A DNA stretch of 64,000 nucleotides, from the NCBI RefSeq assembly GCF_902686445.1, contig NC_062218.1, positions 13,987,015 through 14,051,014 of the forward strand. Direction: 5' to 3'. Source of the DNA: Sciurus carolinensis (lineage: Eukaryota > Chordata > Mammalia > Rodentia > Sciuridae). A program made the position numbers and the translations under genes. The number at the start of each line of letters is the position of its first letter. Positions within the stretch are counted from its first letter, which is position 1. Below the pieces are notes generated by a model. It saw nothing but the letters and a program-made list of their open reading frames with translations. It was not told where the DNA came from and did not search any database. This document shows, piece by piece, positions 22,308 to 33,470 of this stretch.

Positions 22308-22737
22308 TGCTATGGCTTGGATATGGATTCAGTGCGTCCCCCCAGAGTTCATGCTTCGGAAGCCCATCCTCAGTGTGGCAAAGAGAGAGATGGCAAAACT
22401 GCAGTTAGAAGTGACTATGCTATCAGAGGCTCTGCCCTCAGAAGAGCTTATTACCGATCTCTCAGATGTGTTCTCCTAAGAGTGAGTTGTTATAAAAAAG
22501 AGTGACACTGGCCACTCCTTGGTTTCTGGCTTCCTATTTCTCCATGTGATCTTTCCCTCTCTCATGACTTATTCTATAAAGTCACTGGTCATGTTGTGAT
22601 GCAGTCAAGGAGGTCACTACCAGGACATTGGTGCCATGCTCCTGAACCTTCAGAAGTGTGAACTTAATAACCTTTTTTCATTATAAAGTATTCAGCCTCA
22701 GTTATTTTATTATGGCAACAATAAACTGATTGATACA
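22308..22737 (+). mobile_element. MaLR-type LTR, sense (copy 2 of adjacent pair)
   Basis: It starts 'tgctatggcttggatatgga' and has the family's 'ctcctaagagtgagttgtta' and 'cttctcatgactt'-like middle. It ends 'ttattttattatggcaacaa' followed by 'taaactgattgataca', the MaLR 3' terminus. It lies 221 bases downstream of the previous LTR in the same orientation but is diverged from it, so the two are more likely independent insertions than the two ends of one element. Confidence 0.8.
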
Positions 22738-22759
22738 GCATATAAAGGGAAGAGAATCA

Positions 22760-23470
22760 AGAATTAAAATAGTTTTCTGATTTACACAGTGCTCACCAAT
22801 TTCATGAAGTCTCATGCCAAGAATGTATCACATAAATGCCACTAATTAGCAATGAAATCATTTACTAGAAAATGTTGGCAGATAGACTAATTTTTAACAC
22901 ATGAATTATTTTGTGCCTTATTCCCAGTTATAATACTTTGCATATGGAATTAAGCTGAGGTTCTTAACTGCAAAGCCCCTGTTTGATACTGTTCTCATTG
23001 TTATAATAGCTACCTTTTTATGCCTTGAATAGACATTTTATGATTAAGAATTAACTGCTTATAATAATGGAAAAAATTGCCACTATACGGTGGCCCTAAA
23101 TTTTCTAGGGCAAGAAAAGCTAAATGGTATTTCATTATTTCTCTGGTCTTCGGTCCTTTGTATGGAATTTTCAATGTTTCTAAGTCTCTGACACAATGAG
23201 ACAGGCACAGATAAGATTCTAATGAGTGCTGACATTAAATCAGTTCACCTCATGAACTGCTCATCATAACATAATTCGCTGTTTGTTCTAACATTAAGAA
23301 ACAACATCTTCAAAAGCTCTGCTTTGGTTAACATCCACTTTTAATAGGCATGGACATTTTATAGGGCCTAATTAATAACTTGATTAAAGTATTAAAATTT
23401 GGGGAGATGTTTTTAAAGTCATGAATCTTTAATAACAACAGATGTCTATCCGTTTGCATCACCTTTGTTC
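22760..23470. other. Repeat-free AT-rich block, candidate conserved non-coding element
   Basis: About 700 bases without any repeat I recognise. It is rich in homeodomain-like cores (ACTAATTAGC, CCTAATTAAT, GATTAAAG) and has an octamer-like 'ttgcatat' at about 22937. Such blocks in repeat-dense DNA are often under constraint, but conservation cannot be seen from a single sequence. Confidence 0.3.
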
Positions 23471-25102
23471 AACTGGGGGAAAAAAAAAACGTACATCTCC
23501 CCACGGCACTCTCAAAGAATGGATTTCGGGAGTAAAGTAATGTACGCAGAGGAACTGGTTAAACATTCAAGTTTCACAGGAGCTGACGGAAATCCCTAGG
23601 ACACCTGGACCTAATAGATACTAAGTGGACACAGGCTGAGGATCAGTCTGCGTGTGTTGAGGGGTCCCAGCTCGCTCTCGGGCGTGCTCGGGTTGGGATT
23701 CAGGTACAGCACAGACTATTAACCGCCTTCATTGCCTTTCTTTGCAGGCAGGTTGGAGCAGTGTGACTGAGTGCAAGTGCTCAGTGGCCAGCCACACCAG
23801 GGCTGACCATCTTGGGTGCTCCTCTCTCTCCCCTCTCCTTCAAGGTGATCCTGGAGGCTCGGAATTCCAGAAGACATAGCTACAAGACCAAGGAGAGCTG
23901 GACTGGAAGGTGAGCAAGCAGCACTTTCCACTGGATTACACCACTTCAGGTTTCCCCCACATCACACCTAACCTCCCTTGACCAACACCAGGCACAACGG
24001 GGCCGACCTGGCTGACGTCTTGGGCCAACACAGCAGACGGGGTTTATTTGCATGAGTACCGGGCCTTCTGGGTAAGGCCTCAAGCATGGCGATTACGATC
24101 TGTCACTGTTGCACAGAGGAGGGGCCACCAAGTACAGCAGGGCATCTGCTTCACAGACGTCAGCTCCAGCCCAGCCCCTAAGCCCGCGGGTGCGCCGCAA
24201 GGACGGGAGGGTGAGGGGTTCTGAGACAAGCTCTTCCTTGGGTCCTCCAGACCTTGCCTCGGTCTCTCTCTACCCTGCTCCCTGCCACAGGAGCTCCTCT
24301 GCCCTCTGACTTCTGCTGGTTGAAGGGAACGCCAGGAAGTCGGAAAGAGCAAGTGCAATGAAGCTGGGCGGCTGCTCCAGGTGCCTACCCGCCTGCCCAT
24401 GTGCACGGCAGTGCCGTCCTCCCCGTCCCAGCTCTCGACACCGCTCCTAACTCTCCACCTGCCCCTTCACACCCTGCTGCAGCCCCTGGATGCCTCCCAC
24501 CTCCGGCTGGTTCTCGCAACCCTCGCTGTTCCACTAACAGAACCTGCTGAGGGGTGCACCTGTTTCGCAGCAGGGCTGATGCGAGCTGTATGTCACTCAG
24601 AAAGCCAAAACCATCTCTGCGAAACTTCTGTGAGATGTCACAACTCAAGTCCACACCATCTGGCAGAGCACACACAAACACACCAAGCGAGATGCTCTGG
24701 CACCAGAAAGCCACTGGCCCTGCAGGGGCAGCGAGCAGCTCGGCAGCACTCACACCTGTGGGGGTCAAAGGGCCCAGCAGAGCAGCCTGGTCTGCAGGCA
24801 GCTCCAATGTGGGCCGAGAGGCTGTGGCTGGCCGCTTCTCCACAGCTTCGCCAATAGCCGAGTAGTTGTTAACTGCTAAACCACGCCCAGGCCCTCAGAG
24901 CTCATCCCTGTGGACCTCGAAACAGATGGGAGAGTCTGAAGTCTTTCAGGGTCCGTACAGGAAGGAGGGACCAGAGCCAGAGAAGTAGAGCTAATGTTCT
25001 GGATGTTAGTACCCCTGTAATTCTAAGCTGGTGTGTTCTGGGGAAATAATTCTTATCAGGAGAAGGTGTTGCAGAAAAGTCCCTGAACACAGAACATGTG
25101 CT
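23470..25102. other. Unassigned sequence, GC-rich 24050-24900
   Basis: 24381-24857 has a 158-codon plus frame and 24385-24843 a 152-codon minus frame. Both are rich in Ser/Pro/Ala/Gly/Arg and lack domains, and overlapping antisense openness suggests composition. No exon is recognised. Confidence 0.4.
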
Positions 25103-25189
25103 AAAAAAAGAAAAGAAAAGAAAAAAAGAAAGAAAAAGAAAAGAAATATCCTTGTTGGAATGAATTGTACTTCACTGATCATATACTAA

Positions 25190-25220
<31 letters not shown>

Positions 25221-25221
25221 T
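25103..25221. repeat. A/G-rich tract and (GT)n microsatellite
   Basis: 25103-25146 is an AAAAG-type purine tract. 25194-25221 is uninterrupted GT (14 repeats). The purine tract could be the decayed tail of a lost retroposon, but no body is recognisable upstream. Confidence 0.9.
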
Positions 25222-28200
25222 AAAGATCACTTTCAATGTGTTCTTCAAAGTAAAGAAAATTATTCAATGTTCAAAAATTTGGAAGAAAGAAACGTGAGCC
25301 AGTGTGGCCATCTGCTTATGCTGGTAATTTACACAACATCAATTCCAGATGGGCACTTAAATCTTAGACATCAACTTCTTCTGCCCTTTTGTGCCTAGTT
25401 CTTCTCTTTTTTGAAATTGTCTTTTATTTCTATATAAGACAGCACCCTTCTCAACATTTACATCTTATGCAAAGTCGTCTCCAGAATGTGAAGATGAGCT
25501 TGCTGCTGGGCCTTCAGGGGCAACCAGAGCTTATCAACTGTTCAGCAGGATCCATGCAATCGGCATGAACCTGGCACGAGCTGGCACTCTGTGGCACACC
25601 CAGGAGCAACCCTTCCTTCACTTCTGAAGAGACAGGTGGCTCAGGAGTTTAAGAGTACAAGTCACATTGCAGAAGGGCTGGAAACATCTCCTGTCATCTT
25701 CTCACAACCATCACTCTGCCTTTGGTAATAGTTTTATAGGTTCTTGACATTTCTCAGGAAAGCCTCGTCTAGCTTGTGTCTTTTACTTTTTTTTTTTTTT
25801 TTTTTGATGAAGCAATATATTAAACAATTTTTCAAGCCACAGTTTATAATGGGAAAAAAATCCTTACTTTAAGTCAAGTGTGTTATATTAAAATAGTTAT
25901 GCCAAATTTAATTTAGTTTAACATAAAGATGTTCAAATAAAAATAGCTATTTTAGAGTTATTTTTATGTTCCCATTATGCCTTTATTAAGTAAATTACAT
26001 TTCAGCACCTTGCTGACCCAGCAATACTTTGTTTCTACGCTGAGTTTCAGCAACCCTAGAAATGGCCTTATAAAATCAAATTGTAGAGTTGATAATGACA
26101 GTTTTAATACTCTTCTTGTGTTTGTTCTCAGGTGTCAGTAGAGAAAGTGATTTTCAGTGAACATTCATTCCACAGAGTTACTTATTCTTTGGCTTGGAGT
26201 CATTTTATAATACTGCTCCAACGTATTTTTATCTTTACATGAATCATTAAGACAAGGATCAAAAGTGAATAAAAGAAAAATGAAAAAGAAGTATACAGTT
26301 AAATTTGTTCTATGAAATCCAAAATAGACAAAAATTCTTTTTCTTTTTTAACATTTCAAGACATAATCCCTTGAAAATCAACAGAGACAAAACATCTCAT
26401 CAGTTAAAGAAAAAATAAGAGACCAGTATCTATTGCCCACTAAGATTTTGTCTAATTGCACTAGGTAAATACAGTAAAATCTCATTTCAACAAGTCTAAT
26501 AATTATAACCAGATTCAGCTTTGGAAATATGGTCCACCTCTCAGTTAACAATTCAAATCCGTTGCTTTGCTGATGTAAGAATCATAAATTCCAGACACAC
26601 ACACATATTCCTGTCTTTTGCAAATTGTTGGTCCATGGTACAAACAAGTGAAGACCATGAGTGCTTCAATGAGACTGATATAATATGCACATATCTTGGA
26701 CTTGAACACTTTTGCTATGCTAACTGTGCTCACAAATAAGGATATGCTTAATGTTATGTTGGTGATATTTGGGCAGTATAAATAGTTAGTTTCACAGACT
26801 TCTGCAGAGATTCTAGCTGGATGGTTATAGAATTTAATCAGCATGTGGTGCTACTAAATAGGGAAGACTGATCATTCACTGGAAAAGAAAACATTCTTGC
26901 TTCTGACAAAAGTGCTCCTGATGATGATGTTCAGGAAAAGGCATAGATGGCCAAAAGGCAGAAGAGATTTCCTCAATGAAAACAATCCAGAAAGTGTAAA
27001 GGGAGTCAAGAATGTTCAGGGTGTGATTCCAACCTTCATTATAATTTTGGAGGTGGGTGAAGAAAATCCGACAGTGATATCACTCACTGCCTGAGGTCAG
27101 TCTAACCCCAAATACGTGAATACTGTTTGTACCAGGTTCCACATTTTCCATCCTTCCTGAAATTAGTTCACTTTCTCATTTTTCCCAGTGGACACAGTTT
27201 TATTTTAATCCATGTGCCTAAAGGCTTGTGTGAATTTACTAGGCAAATGTGATCTTATGGCTCCTTCATTTTAAATAGAATTTGCCTGTGAAGATAGATG
27301 TAAAACCAGCAGTACCTTGAATATTCCACTCAACAGAGGACGGCCTGAGGAAGTAGACAGAAGGAAAGGGTAGGTTAACACCAAGCCCCATGCAACATTA
27401 AGGCAAGGTAAATTCTACCAATGGAAAAAGAACAAAATGGACCAGCAAAGAGGAAGCCCCTAACTGAAAATCGTGAGCGTCACCAGAGACTGACCAAGAG
27501 ATTGATACCAGCCCTGACTGGCAGCCTCACTGCAAGAGCTCAAGATACCTCCTGACGGTGGCTCTGGAGCCTGCCCAGGTGATGCAGGAGGATTCGTCCT
27601 CTGTAGTGAGTTTAGCGGGTTCACTGCCATCTTTAGAACCAAGCCGAAAATCGCTTGTTCTCGAGATGCTTGCATGGCTCAAAAGCAAAGGTAAAGAGCA
27701 GAAATGAAGGAGAAGGGTTCAGTGTAATGAGTGGCCAGCCGGATACTCTCGTCTGCCTTGACCCCATACCCCTCAGGGAAGCCAAGAGTCCCACCAGCCC
27801 AACTTGGCACCCATTTCAGGGTTCCATTCTTTTTGGCCCTGGAGCATCCACTTTGCATCTGTCTTCAGCTTCTTTCTTCGGTGACCCTCTTACAACACCT
27901 GGGTCGACACCGTCCATGGGAATGTTATGCATGGGAATCTAGTTGAATAGGGAGAGATTTTTACAAAGCAGGAGGGTATGGGCACAGTTTGAGAAACAGC
28001 CAAAGGAAGCGCTGAATTCCAAAGTGGAAGATTTATATTCAAAGTATCAGGGAATGAGATACTATAGAGAGTTATAGCCTGAAGACCAGGAGTAGATGTT
28101 TCATTAAAGGAACCCAAACAACATTTCTGAAGACTTCTTGGAAGCCTCACAAGCAGGAAAGACACTACTATGTCTTATGACAAACGGGGACAGAAAACAG

Positions 28201-28550
28201 CAAGACAGAAAATACTCAGGTGAAAAGTTAATAGGAATGGACAGAAATACAATAGACTGCAGTAGGAATTAAGATTACAAGTTGCAAAGAAATAATAAAA
28301 CATCATAGGCCAATAACTACACATTGGAATAAGCAACAGATATTAACCAGGACAATAGGAATAGATATAAAATTAAAGACAAAGTAAATAAAATTTTCTT
28401 GTACTTTAATTATTAAAAAGTTTATTTGATATACCCTAGGGAAAAAAAAGTTATTAACTGTGAAAGATTTTTTTAATGGTTCCAATTATCAACTTCTCAC
28501 TAAATTTATGTGCTTTGCAATATATAAAATTTACAGTTCCCTCCCATTAA
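25222..28550. other. AT-rich unassigned sequence
   Basis: 3.3 kb with no gene recognised. A T19 tract lies at 25787-25805. 25830-26480 is strongly AT-rich. Frames up to 99 codons (26545-26844, minus) have no domain. 27460-27950 is GC-richer, with 71-95-codon frames on both strands. Confidence 0.4.
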
Positions 28551-28940
28551 GAAGTAGAGTCTACTTCCCCAACCTTTGAATCTGGTCTGGTTCTGTGACT
28601 TGCTTTTGCTAGTAGAATGTGTCAGCAGGAGCTGTGTGCCAGCTCCAAATGTTCTTGGAATTCTGCCACTTGAAGAAGCCAAGCTGACAGGAGAAGAGCC
28701 CAGTTGCCCTAGCCTGGCCATCAGAAATCAGCCAGCCTGCCAGTGCCCCAAATGTAAGAGACCTCCCTATGATCAGCAGAATGTTTCTTCACTTCCAGGT
28801 GACCACAGAGGCATGAGAGAGTCTAGCCAAGACCAGAAAACCACACGGAAAACCAAAAGACCAACAAACAATTAACAAATGATGATTGCTGGAAGCCATT
28901 AAGAATATTTTGTTATGCAGCAGTAGCTAACTATTGTGCC
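28551..28940 (+). mobile_element. Old LTR-like repeat (probably MLT1-type), sense
   Basis: 'tggttctgtgacttgctttt' and 'gctagtagaatgtgtcagca' near the start, then 'gcatgagagagtctagccaa' and 'ttttgttatgcagcagtagc' followed by 'taacta' at the end, match a common old MLT1-like repeat ('gtgacttgctttggcc...', '...tttgttatgcagcaatagctaact'). Same family as 15430 and 42400. Confidence 0.65.
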
Positions 28941-28969
28941 TAAATAGGAGCACAAAATTGTGAATACAC

Positions 28970-29500
28970 ATAGATTCACGCACACATTTGCAAAATTATG
29001 AAAAAGCGAAAATATTTGAAATGCCCTAAAAGGAAATAAGCTAAACTCCAACACTCTAGCAGACGACAGGCAAAGGAACTCTTCCGGTAATTCACAGAAG
29101 AAATACAATTAACTAAAAACATCACAAAGTACTCAACTCCATTTATGAAAGGAATAAACATTAAAGCAATGGAATGCCATCTTTCCTACATAAAACTGAA
29201 AACAGAAGTTTAAAATTCACAAGGTTAAAGGCTGAATGTGCCAGGGAGGGTGATCATTTGTGCATACACGCTCCCTGTGGGGTGGCGAAATGCACAGCCG
29301 TTCTCGGAAGCAGCCTCATGGTAGGTATTAAGCCTTAAAAATGCTCAGGTGTGTGTTACATTTGAGAACACACTGTATTTCATCATGAAACACATTAAAA
29401 ACAAAAAACTGGCACTTCTACCTATTAACTCTACTTTTCAGACTCTAAACTTAGAATTTGCATAGTCATTACAAAAACAGTATGGAACAAATGCTTACCA
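28970..29500 (+). mobile_element. Old L1 ORF2 3' fragment, sense
   Basis: 'aattcacagaagaaatacaa' and 'ctgaatgtgccagggagggt', with 'tgtgcatacacgctccctgt', follow the L1 ORF2 C-terminal DNA order ('...cagaagaaatacaaatggc...', 'ggtgaggatgtgg', 'cactcatacactgctg'). Heavily diverged (L1M or HAL1 range) and full of stops. Confidence 0.55.
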
Positions 29501-29650
29501 ATGTGATAAAACATGATAATGCAAAATTTAAGGTACAAACATGCATGCAACTTAATAAAATTATATATGCATGTGTATATAGTTAAGTATAGAAGGAACA
29601 CAAACCCAAGCTAAGTAGTCTTGGTACCCACAAGATTACGGGTTCTACCT

Positions 29651-29749
29651 GTCTCTGTCTCTCTCTATGTCTCACTGTCTCTCTCTCTGTCTCTCTGTCT
29701 TTCTCCTTCTTTCTCTCTCTCTCTTTCTCTCTCTATCACACACACACAT
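29651..29749 (+). repeat. (CT)n-rich pyrimidine tract with (CA)n end
   Basis: 29651-29736 is TCTCTG/TCTC-type pyrimidine repeat with interruptions, followed by CACACACACACA at 29737-29749. Confidence 0.9.
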
Positions 29750-29799
29750 GCAGTTTTCAAATTCCCCACACTAAATGTACATTAATATTACAAATACAA

Positions 29800-29942
29800 G
29801 CATACATGACTGCATGACCAATGTGATCCTATAACATGTATAATCAGAAAAATGAGAGATTACACTCCAGTTATGTATGATCTATCAAAATGTATAAATG
29901 CATTCTACTGTCATGTACAACAAATTAAAAAATTTTTAAAAA
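29800..29942 (+). mobile_element. Sciurid-type L1 3'-UTR tip, sense
   Basis: 'atgtataatcagaaaaatga', then 'atctatcaaaatgtataaat', then 'gcattctactgtcatgtaca' and an A-rich tail. The reverse complement of this tip opens the antisense L1 at 59194 ('attagttatacatgacagta'), so both belong to one lineage-specific L1 group. Truncated to about 140 bases. Confidence 0.75.
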
Positions 29943-30573
29943 TATTACAAATACAAACAAATTTCCTTTTTAAATGATTGTTTAGACCACATGGTAACCT
30001 CAGAGGCCAGCTCCGGCCCGGCATGTTTTACGATCTACTCATCAATGACTGCACCATGGCACAGCATGTAAGCTCACCAGCTCAGGAGGCTTCATGGATT
30101 CAGACTGACATTGTTAAATCATGAAGTGATCATAAATAAACAGGATGGAAATGAAAAGGGGCCTCTGCCAGGTCATTTACAGAGCATAAACTAATACACA
30201 ATGCAGCACACAGGACCAGCACAAGTGTGTCTGAAACAGATCTAGGAGTCTGTGGGCCAGAAACTGAACACGAATTTAAAAGCCAATATAAAAAAGAAAG
30301 TACATTATTGAAATCTAAATTGAAGAATAAAACATAAGATTAATTCCTCCCCACCCTATTGACTGTGTACTGCCTCTTATGAATATCCTCTATTTGTTGG
30401 ATCCACAAATTATGGTAGGTTCAAAACAAAGACTATACACAATAGTATTCCTTAGTAAATGAGATCATGTAGCCCAAAGGGAAAACACTGGTGAAAAGAT
30501 TTTAAAAATGCAGGATAGATGAAAATTATTCCTGCAATGACCAGGTGATCTTCAAGTCCCCTGAAAAAATACT
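29943..30573. other. Unassigned sequence
   Basis: No gene or repeat recognised. Confidence 0.4.
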
Positions 30574-30705
30574 CAGGCACTTAGCAAGACCCTGTCTCAA
30601 ACTAAAAAAAAATAAAAAGTGCTGGGGCTGGGGATGTGGCTCAGTGGTAAAGCACTCCCCAGGTTCAATCCCCAGTACAAAAAATAAATAAATAAATAAA
30701 TATAT
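30574..30705 (+). mobile_element. B1-ID dimeric SINE, 5'-truncated
   Basis: Only the last part of the B1 half remains ('cacttagcaagaccctgtct'), followed by an A-rich linker and a full ID half ('ggctggggatgtggctcagt', 'aggttcaatccccagtac') and an (AAAT)n tail running into an AT repeat to about 30718. Confidence 0.88.
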
Positions 30706-31064
30706 CATATATATATAAACAGAATATAGCTAAGATATACAAAATACACATATAATCAACAAATATTAGATGGTAAAATGAAAGAATGGAAGGTGAAAAA
30801 ATACTTAATTCTTCTTATGGGGCAAAAATAGATACTGGCTATGTCTATGAAGCCATAGGTATTATTTATAGAGGTTATCACTAAGAGTTACAACATATGT
30901 AATAAAAACTTAAATAATGAAACAAAGAATAACATAAAATATGATTATGGAATTAAGACTAAATGTTATCTGTTATAAATTGATAAATTTCCATTGTATT
31001 GAAAAACAAAACAGACACCCAGACATGACCCTCAGTGGAAAAATGGTATTATATATGTATAACA

Positions 31065-31107
<43 letters not shown>
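31065..31107. repeat. (CA)n(TA)n microsatellite
   Basis: About 16 CA repeats pass directly into about five TA repeats; further AT repeats lie just upstream at 31049-31056. Confidence 0.93.
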
Positions 31108-31810
31108 ACACTTAAAATAATGCAACAAAGGAATGCTGAAAATAAAATAAAAGCCTGGGCCAAAGTAAACCAGATTAAATCAGGAGTGGTGATCTTAACA
31201 TCAGACACACTGAATTCAAAGCAAAGAGCAGCAATAAGGAAGAACTACTTTAAAATTGTAGAGAGTCCAATCCACAATCAATATCTAAGACTTATAAACA
31301 TAACATCAATACTTATATAGCAAAATCTATATGAAGTACAAAAGTAGAAGAAATACAGAAGTGTGTAGATTAATCTTTCTGCCAAAAAATTATCAAGTGA
31401 ATAAGAAATAATAAATTAAAAATGTAATTATAAGATACATTCAAATTAATATATAACTGCAATTACATACCTTAAAACAGAGATGCAATTTCTTTACAAA
31501 TTATCATGGACTATTTGGACTATTATTAGACAAAAAATAAAGTCTCAGCAAATTATAAAAGTAGAAATTAAATAGATGATAATTCTATTCAATGCTGTAA
31601 AATATGTATAACAAAACCAGAAAGTCAATAAACTCTACCATCTCTAAAAAAATTCTCCAAAACAAACTTTATGTCAAAAATGAAATCAAAACCAAATTAT
31701 AGAAATATAAAAACAATGAAAATCGAATGATCTCTTTGCATCTCCAGATACCATAGTGATATGCTCAGAGGAAAATTTACAGCCTGAACTACTTGTATTA
31801 ATAAATAAGA
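31108..31810 (+). mobile_element. Old L1 ORF2 fragment, sense, part 1
   Basis: 'gtggtgatcttaacatcaga', 'tcaaagcaaagagcagcaat' and 'gctcagaggaaaatttacag' fit L1 ORF2 ('gtcgctatcctaatatcagac', 'ctttaaagcaaaaagc', 'aagaggaaaatttacagcac'). The segment is AT-rich and diverged. An ID SINE is inserted at 31811. Confidence 0.6.
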
Positions 31811-31916
31811 GGGCTGGGGAGATAGCTCAGCTGGTAGAGTGCTTGCCTTACAAGCACAAGGCCCTGGGTTCGATCCCCAGCACCCCAAAAATAAATTAAT
31901 TAATTAATTAATTAAT
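31811..31916 (+). mobile_element. ID SINE inserted in L1
   Basis: A full body 'gggctggggagatagctcag' to 'gggttcgatccccagcaccc' retains clear A-box and B-box sequences. An (ATTA)n tail follows. 'aataaataaga' occurs on both sides (31800-31810 and 31917-31927), consistent with a target-site duplication, though the low-complexity tail makes the right edge ambiguous. Confidence 0.92.
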
Positions 31917-31927
31917 AAATAAATAAG

Positions 31928-32050
31928 AAATGATAGGTCTTTTTTTAAAGCAGTTGAGCAACCACGTCAAGAGATGTAAGGTCAAGAAATAAGATAAGGT
32001 CTTAAATAACCAAAGTGAAAAAAAAAGAATATGAAAAGAAACAGATTATT
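31928..32050 (+). mobile_element. Old L1 ORF2 fragment, sense, part 2
   Basis: Continuation of the L1 after the ID insertion. The stretch is A-rich with 'aagaatatgaaaagaaacag'. Very diverged. Confidence 0.35.
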
Positions 32051-32412
32051 CATGGAACATGTGACTAATAAGCTACTTGGCTTAAAATTTTATTACATAT
32101 AAATATTTAAATATTATAATGATTGTTATAATATTTAAATTTTTTTATATTTTAAAATATAATATTTTTTAAAACCTGGATGAATGGGCAATTGTACACA
32201 CAGCAAATTACCAGAAACAAAACTGTAGTAGATTTTCATGGAATAACCCTTACCAAATTGCACCAGACATAATTTCACACAGCCACATTCTATGAATCCT
32301 TAAGGAACAGGTAATTCCAATACCAACTGCAACGCACACAGAAGGGAAGAAAAGCTTTCCATTCTTCCAATGAGACCAGCATAACTCCACGGCAACACCT
32401 TCCACAGCGAGT

Positions 32413-32451
<39 letters not shown>

Positions 32452-33024
32452 CACAAACTACAAATGTCCCTTCTGGCCTCAAAAATCTTACATTAAATGT
32501 ACATAGCCAAATTGTGCAGCACTGTTCAATATTTAAAAATATGTCAATATAACTACTCATGTTGCTAAATAAAAAAGGGAGGCTATTTTCTCCATTAAGG
32601 TTGAGAAGGAATTTGGCAGAAGTTAATAAAGTTGAGAATGTATCCATCTTGATTTTTGAAATTGTTGTAATGACTATGAAACTCAATACAATAGAAGATA
32701 TGGAGACACTGCTGAAATCATGATGATGAATAATATTTATAAAGTGCTTAATACGTTTCTGGCATCCTAAGTAGATATAAACCAATTTGAATATTCATTT
32801 TTTTCCTAAAATAATGGTGAGATAAAAAGGTAGGGCACTGGGAATACAAGGGCCTAAGGGAAGAACTGAACCTGTAGGACACTTAATTTATTCTGAAAGC
32901 TGGAGGAACTAGCTAGTCTCCCCCACACACAGAGGAGGAGACACCAAAGGCCACCCTCTCCAGAGGACACACTGGAGACTTTTTATCTATGACAGACGGT
33001 AGATACACTCCTGCAGACTGTATA
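32051..33024. other. AT-rich unassigned sequence with (CA)n
   Basis: No gene recognised. A 46-base alternating purine-pyrimidine (CA)n tract lies at 32411-32456. The minus-strand 161-codon frame (32300-32785) runs through the CA repeat as Cys-Val repeats and is not credible. Confidence 0.5.
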
Positions 33025-33026
33025 TA

Positions 33027-33380
33027 CAGTCTTCTCTCAGGGTCGGTGGGAGATTGGTTCCAAGACACCTCCACCCAGTAGACACCAAAACCATGGGTGC
33101 CAGTGTCCCGGATGTAAAATGGTATAATATTTGCACATAACTTATACATACAGATATTCTTTAAATCTTCTCATACACTCCAAATGACTTTGAGATACTA
33201 ATAACAAATAAAACAATGTAACTGCTGTTTAAGTTGTTAGCACACTGTATTCAGGGAATAATCCACAAGAAAAAAGTCTGTGCATGTTCAATACAGACAA
33301 GATTTTGTTTTTTGAATGTTTCCAGTTCAATGATGGTTGAATCCACAGATGTGGAACCTGTGCATGTGGAGGCCCATCTG
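33027..33380. mobile_element. MER2-type Tigger DNA transposon, complete with TA duplication
   Basis: It starts CAGTCTTCTCTCAGGGTCGG and continues 'tgggagattggttccaagac', 'accatgggtgccagtgtccc', 'cagggaataatccacaagaa', 'aaagtctgtgcatgttcaat', then 'ggttgaatccacagatgtgg' and ends 'aggcccatctg'. This matches, end to end, the about 345-bp non-autonomous Tigger family I know as MER2. Both ends abut TA (33025-33026, 33381-33382), the target duplication of mariner/Tigger transposons. Confidence 0.85.
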
Positions 33381-33382
33381 TA

Positions 33383-33470
33383 CTCACTGAGTGCCTCCTG
33401 GGTACTGGACACGATTCGAGGTGATAGAAATATCCTGTCCCCACCTATCTTACTTTCTAGTCTTAAATCT
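33383..33470 (-). mobile_element. L2 3'-end trace, antisense
   Basis: 'actgagtgcctcctgggtac' and 'tggacacgattcgaggtgat' resemble the reversed L2 tail 'attgagtgcctactatgtgccaggcactgttctaggc'. Short and diverged; MER2 appears to have inserted at its edge. Confidence 0.4.

Noticed and set aside
24381..24857. 158-codon plus and 152-codon minus frames as a possible gene
   Set aside because: Nearly complete overlap on opposite strands in GC-rich sequence indicates low stop density and not coding; no motif found.
31811..31888. Possible tRNA gene (clear A and B boxes)
   Set aside because: Sequence matches the ID SINE, has an A/T-rich retroposon tail and flanking duplication, and cannot fold a full tRNA cloverleaf by eye.
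32300..32785. 161-codon minus-strand frame resembling a membrane protein
   Set aside because: It translates a (CA)n microsatellite as Cys-Val repeats within AT-rich DNA; no domain or splice context.
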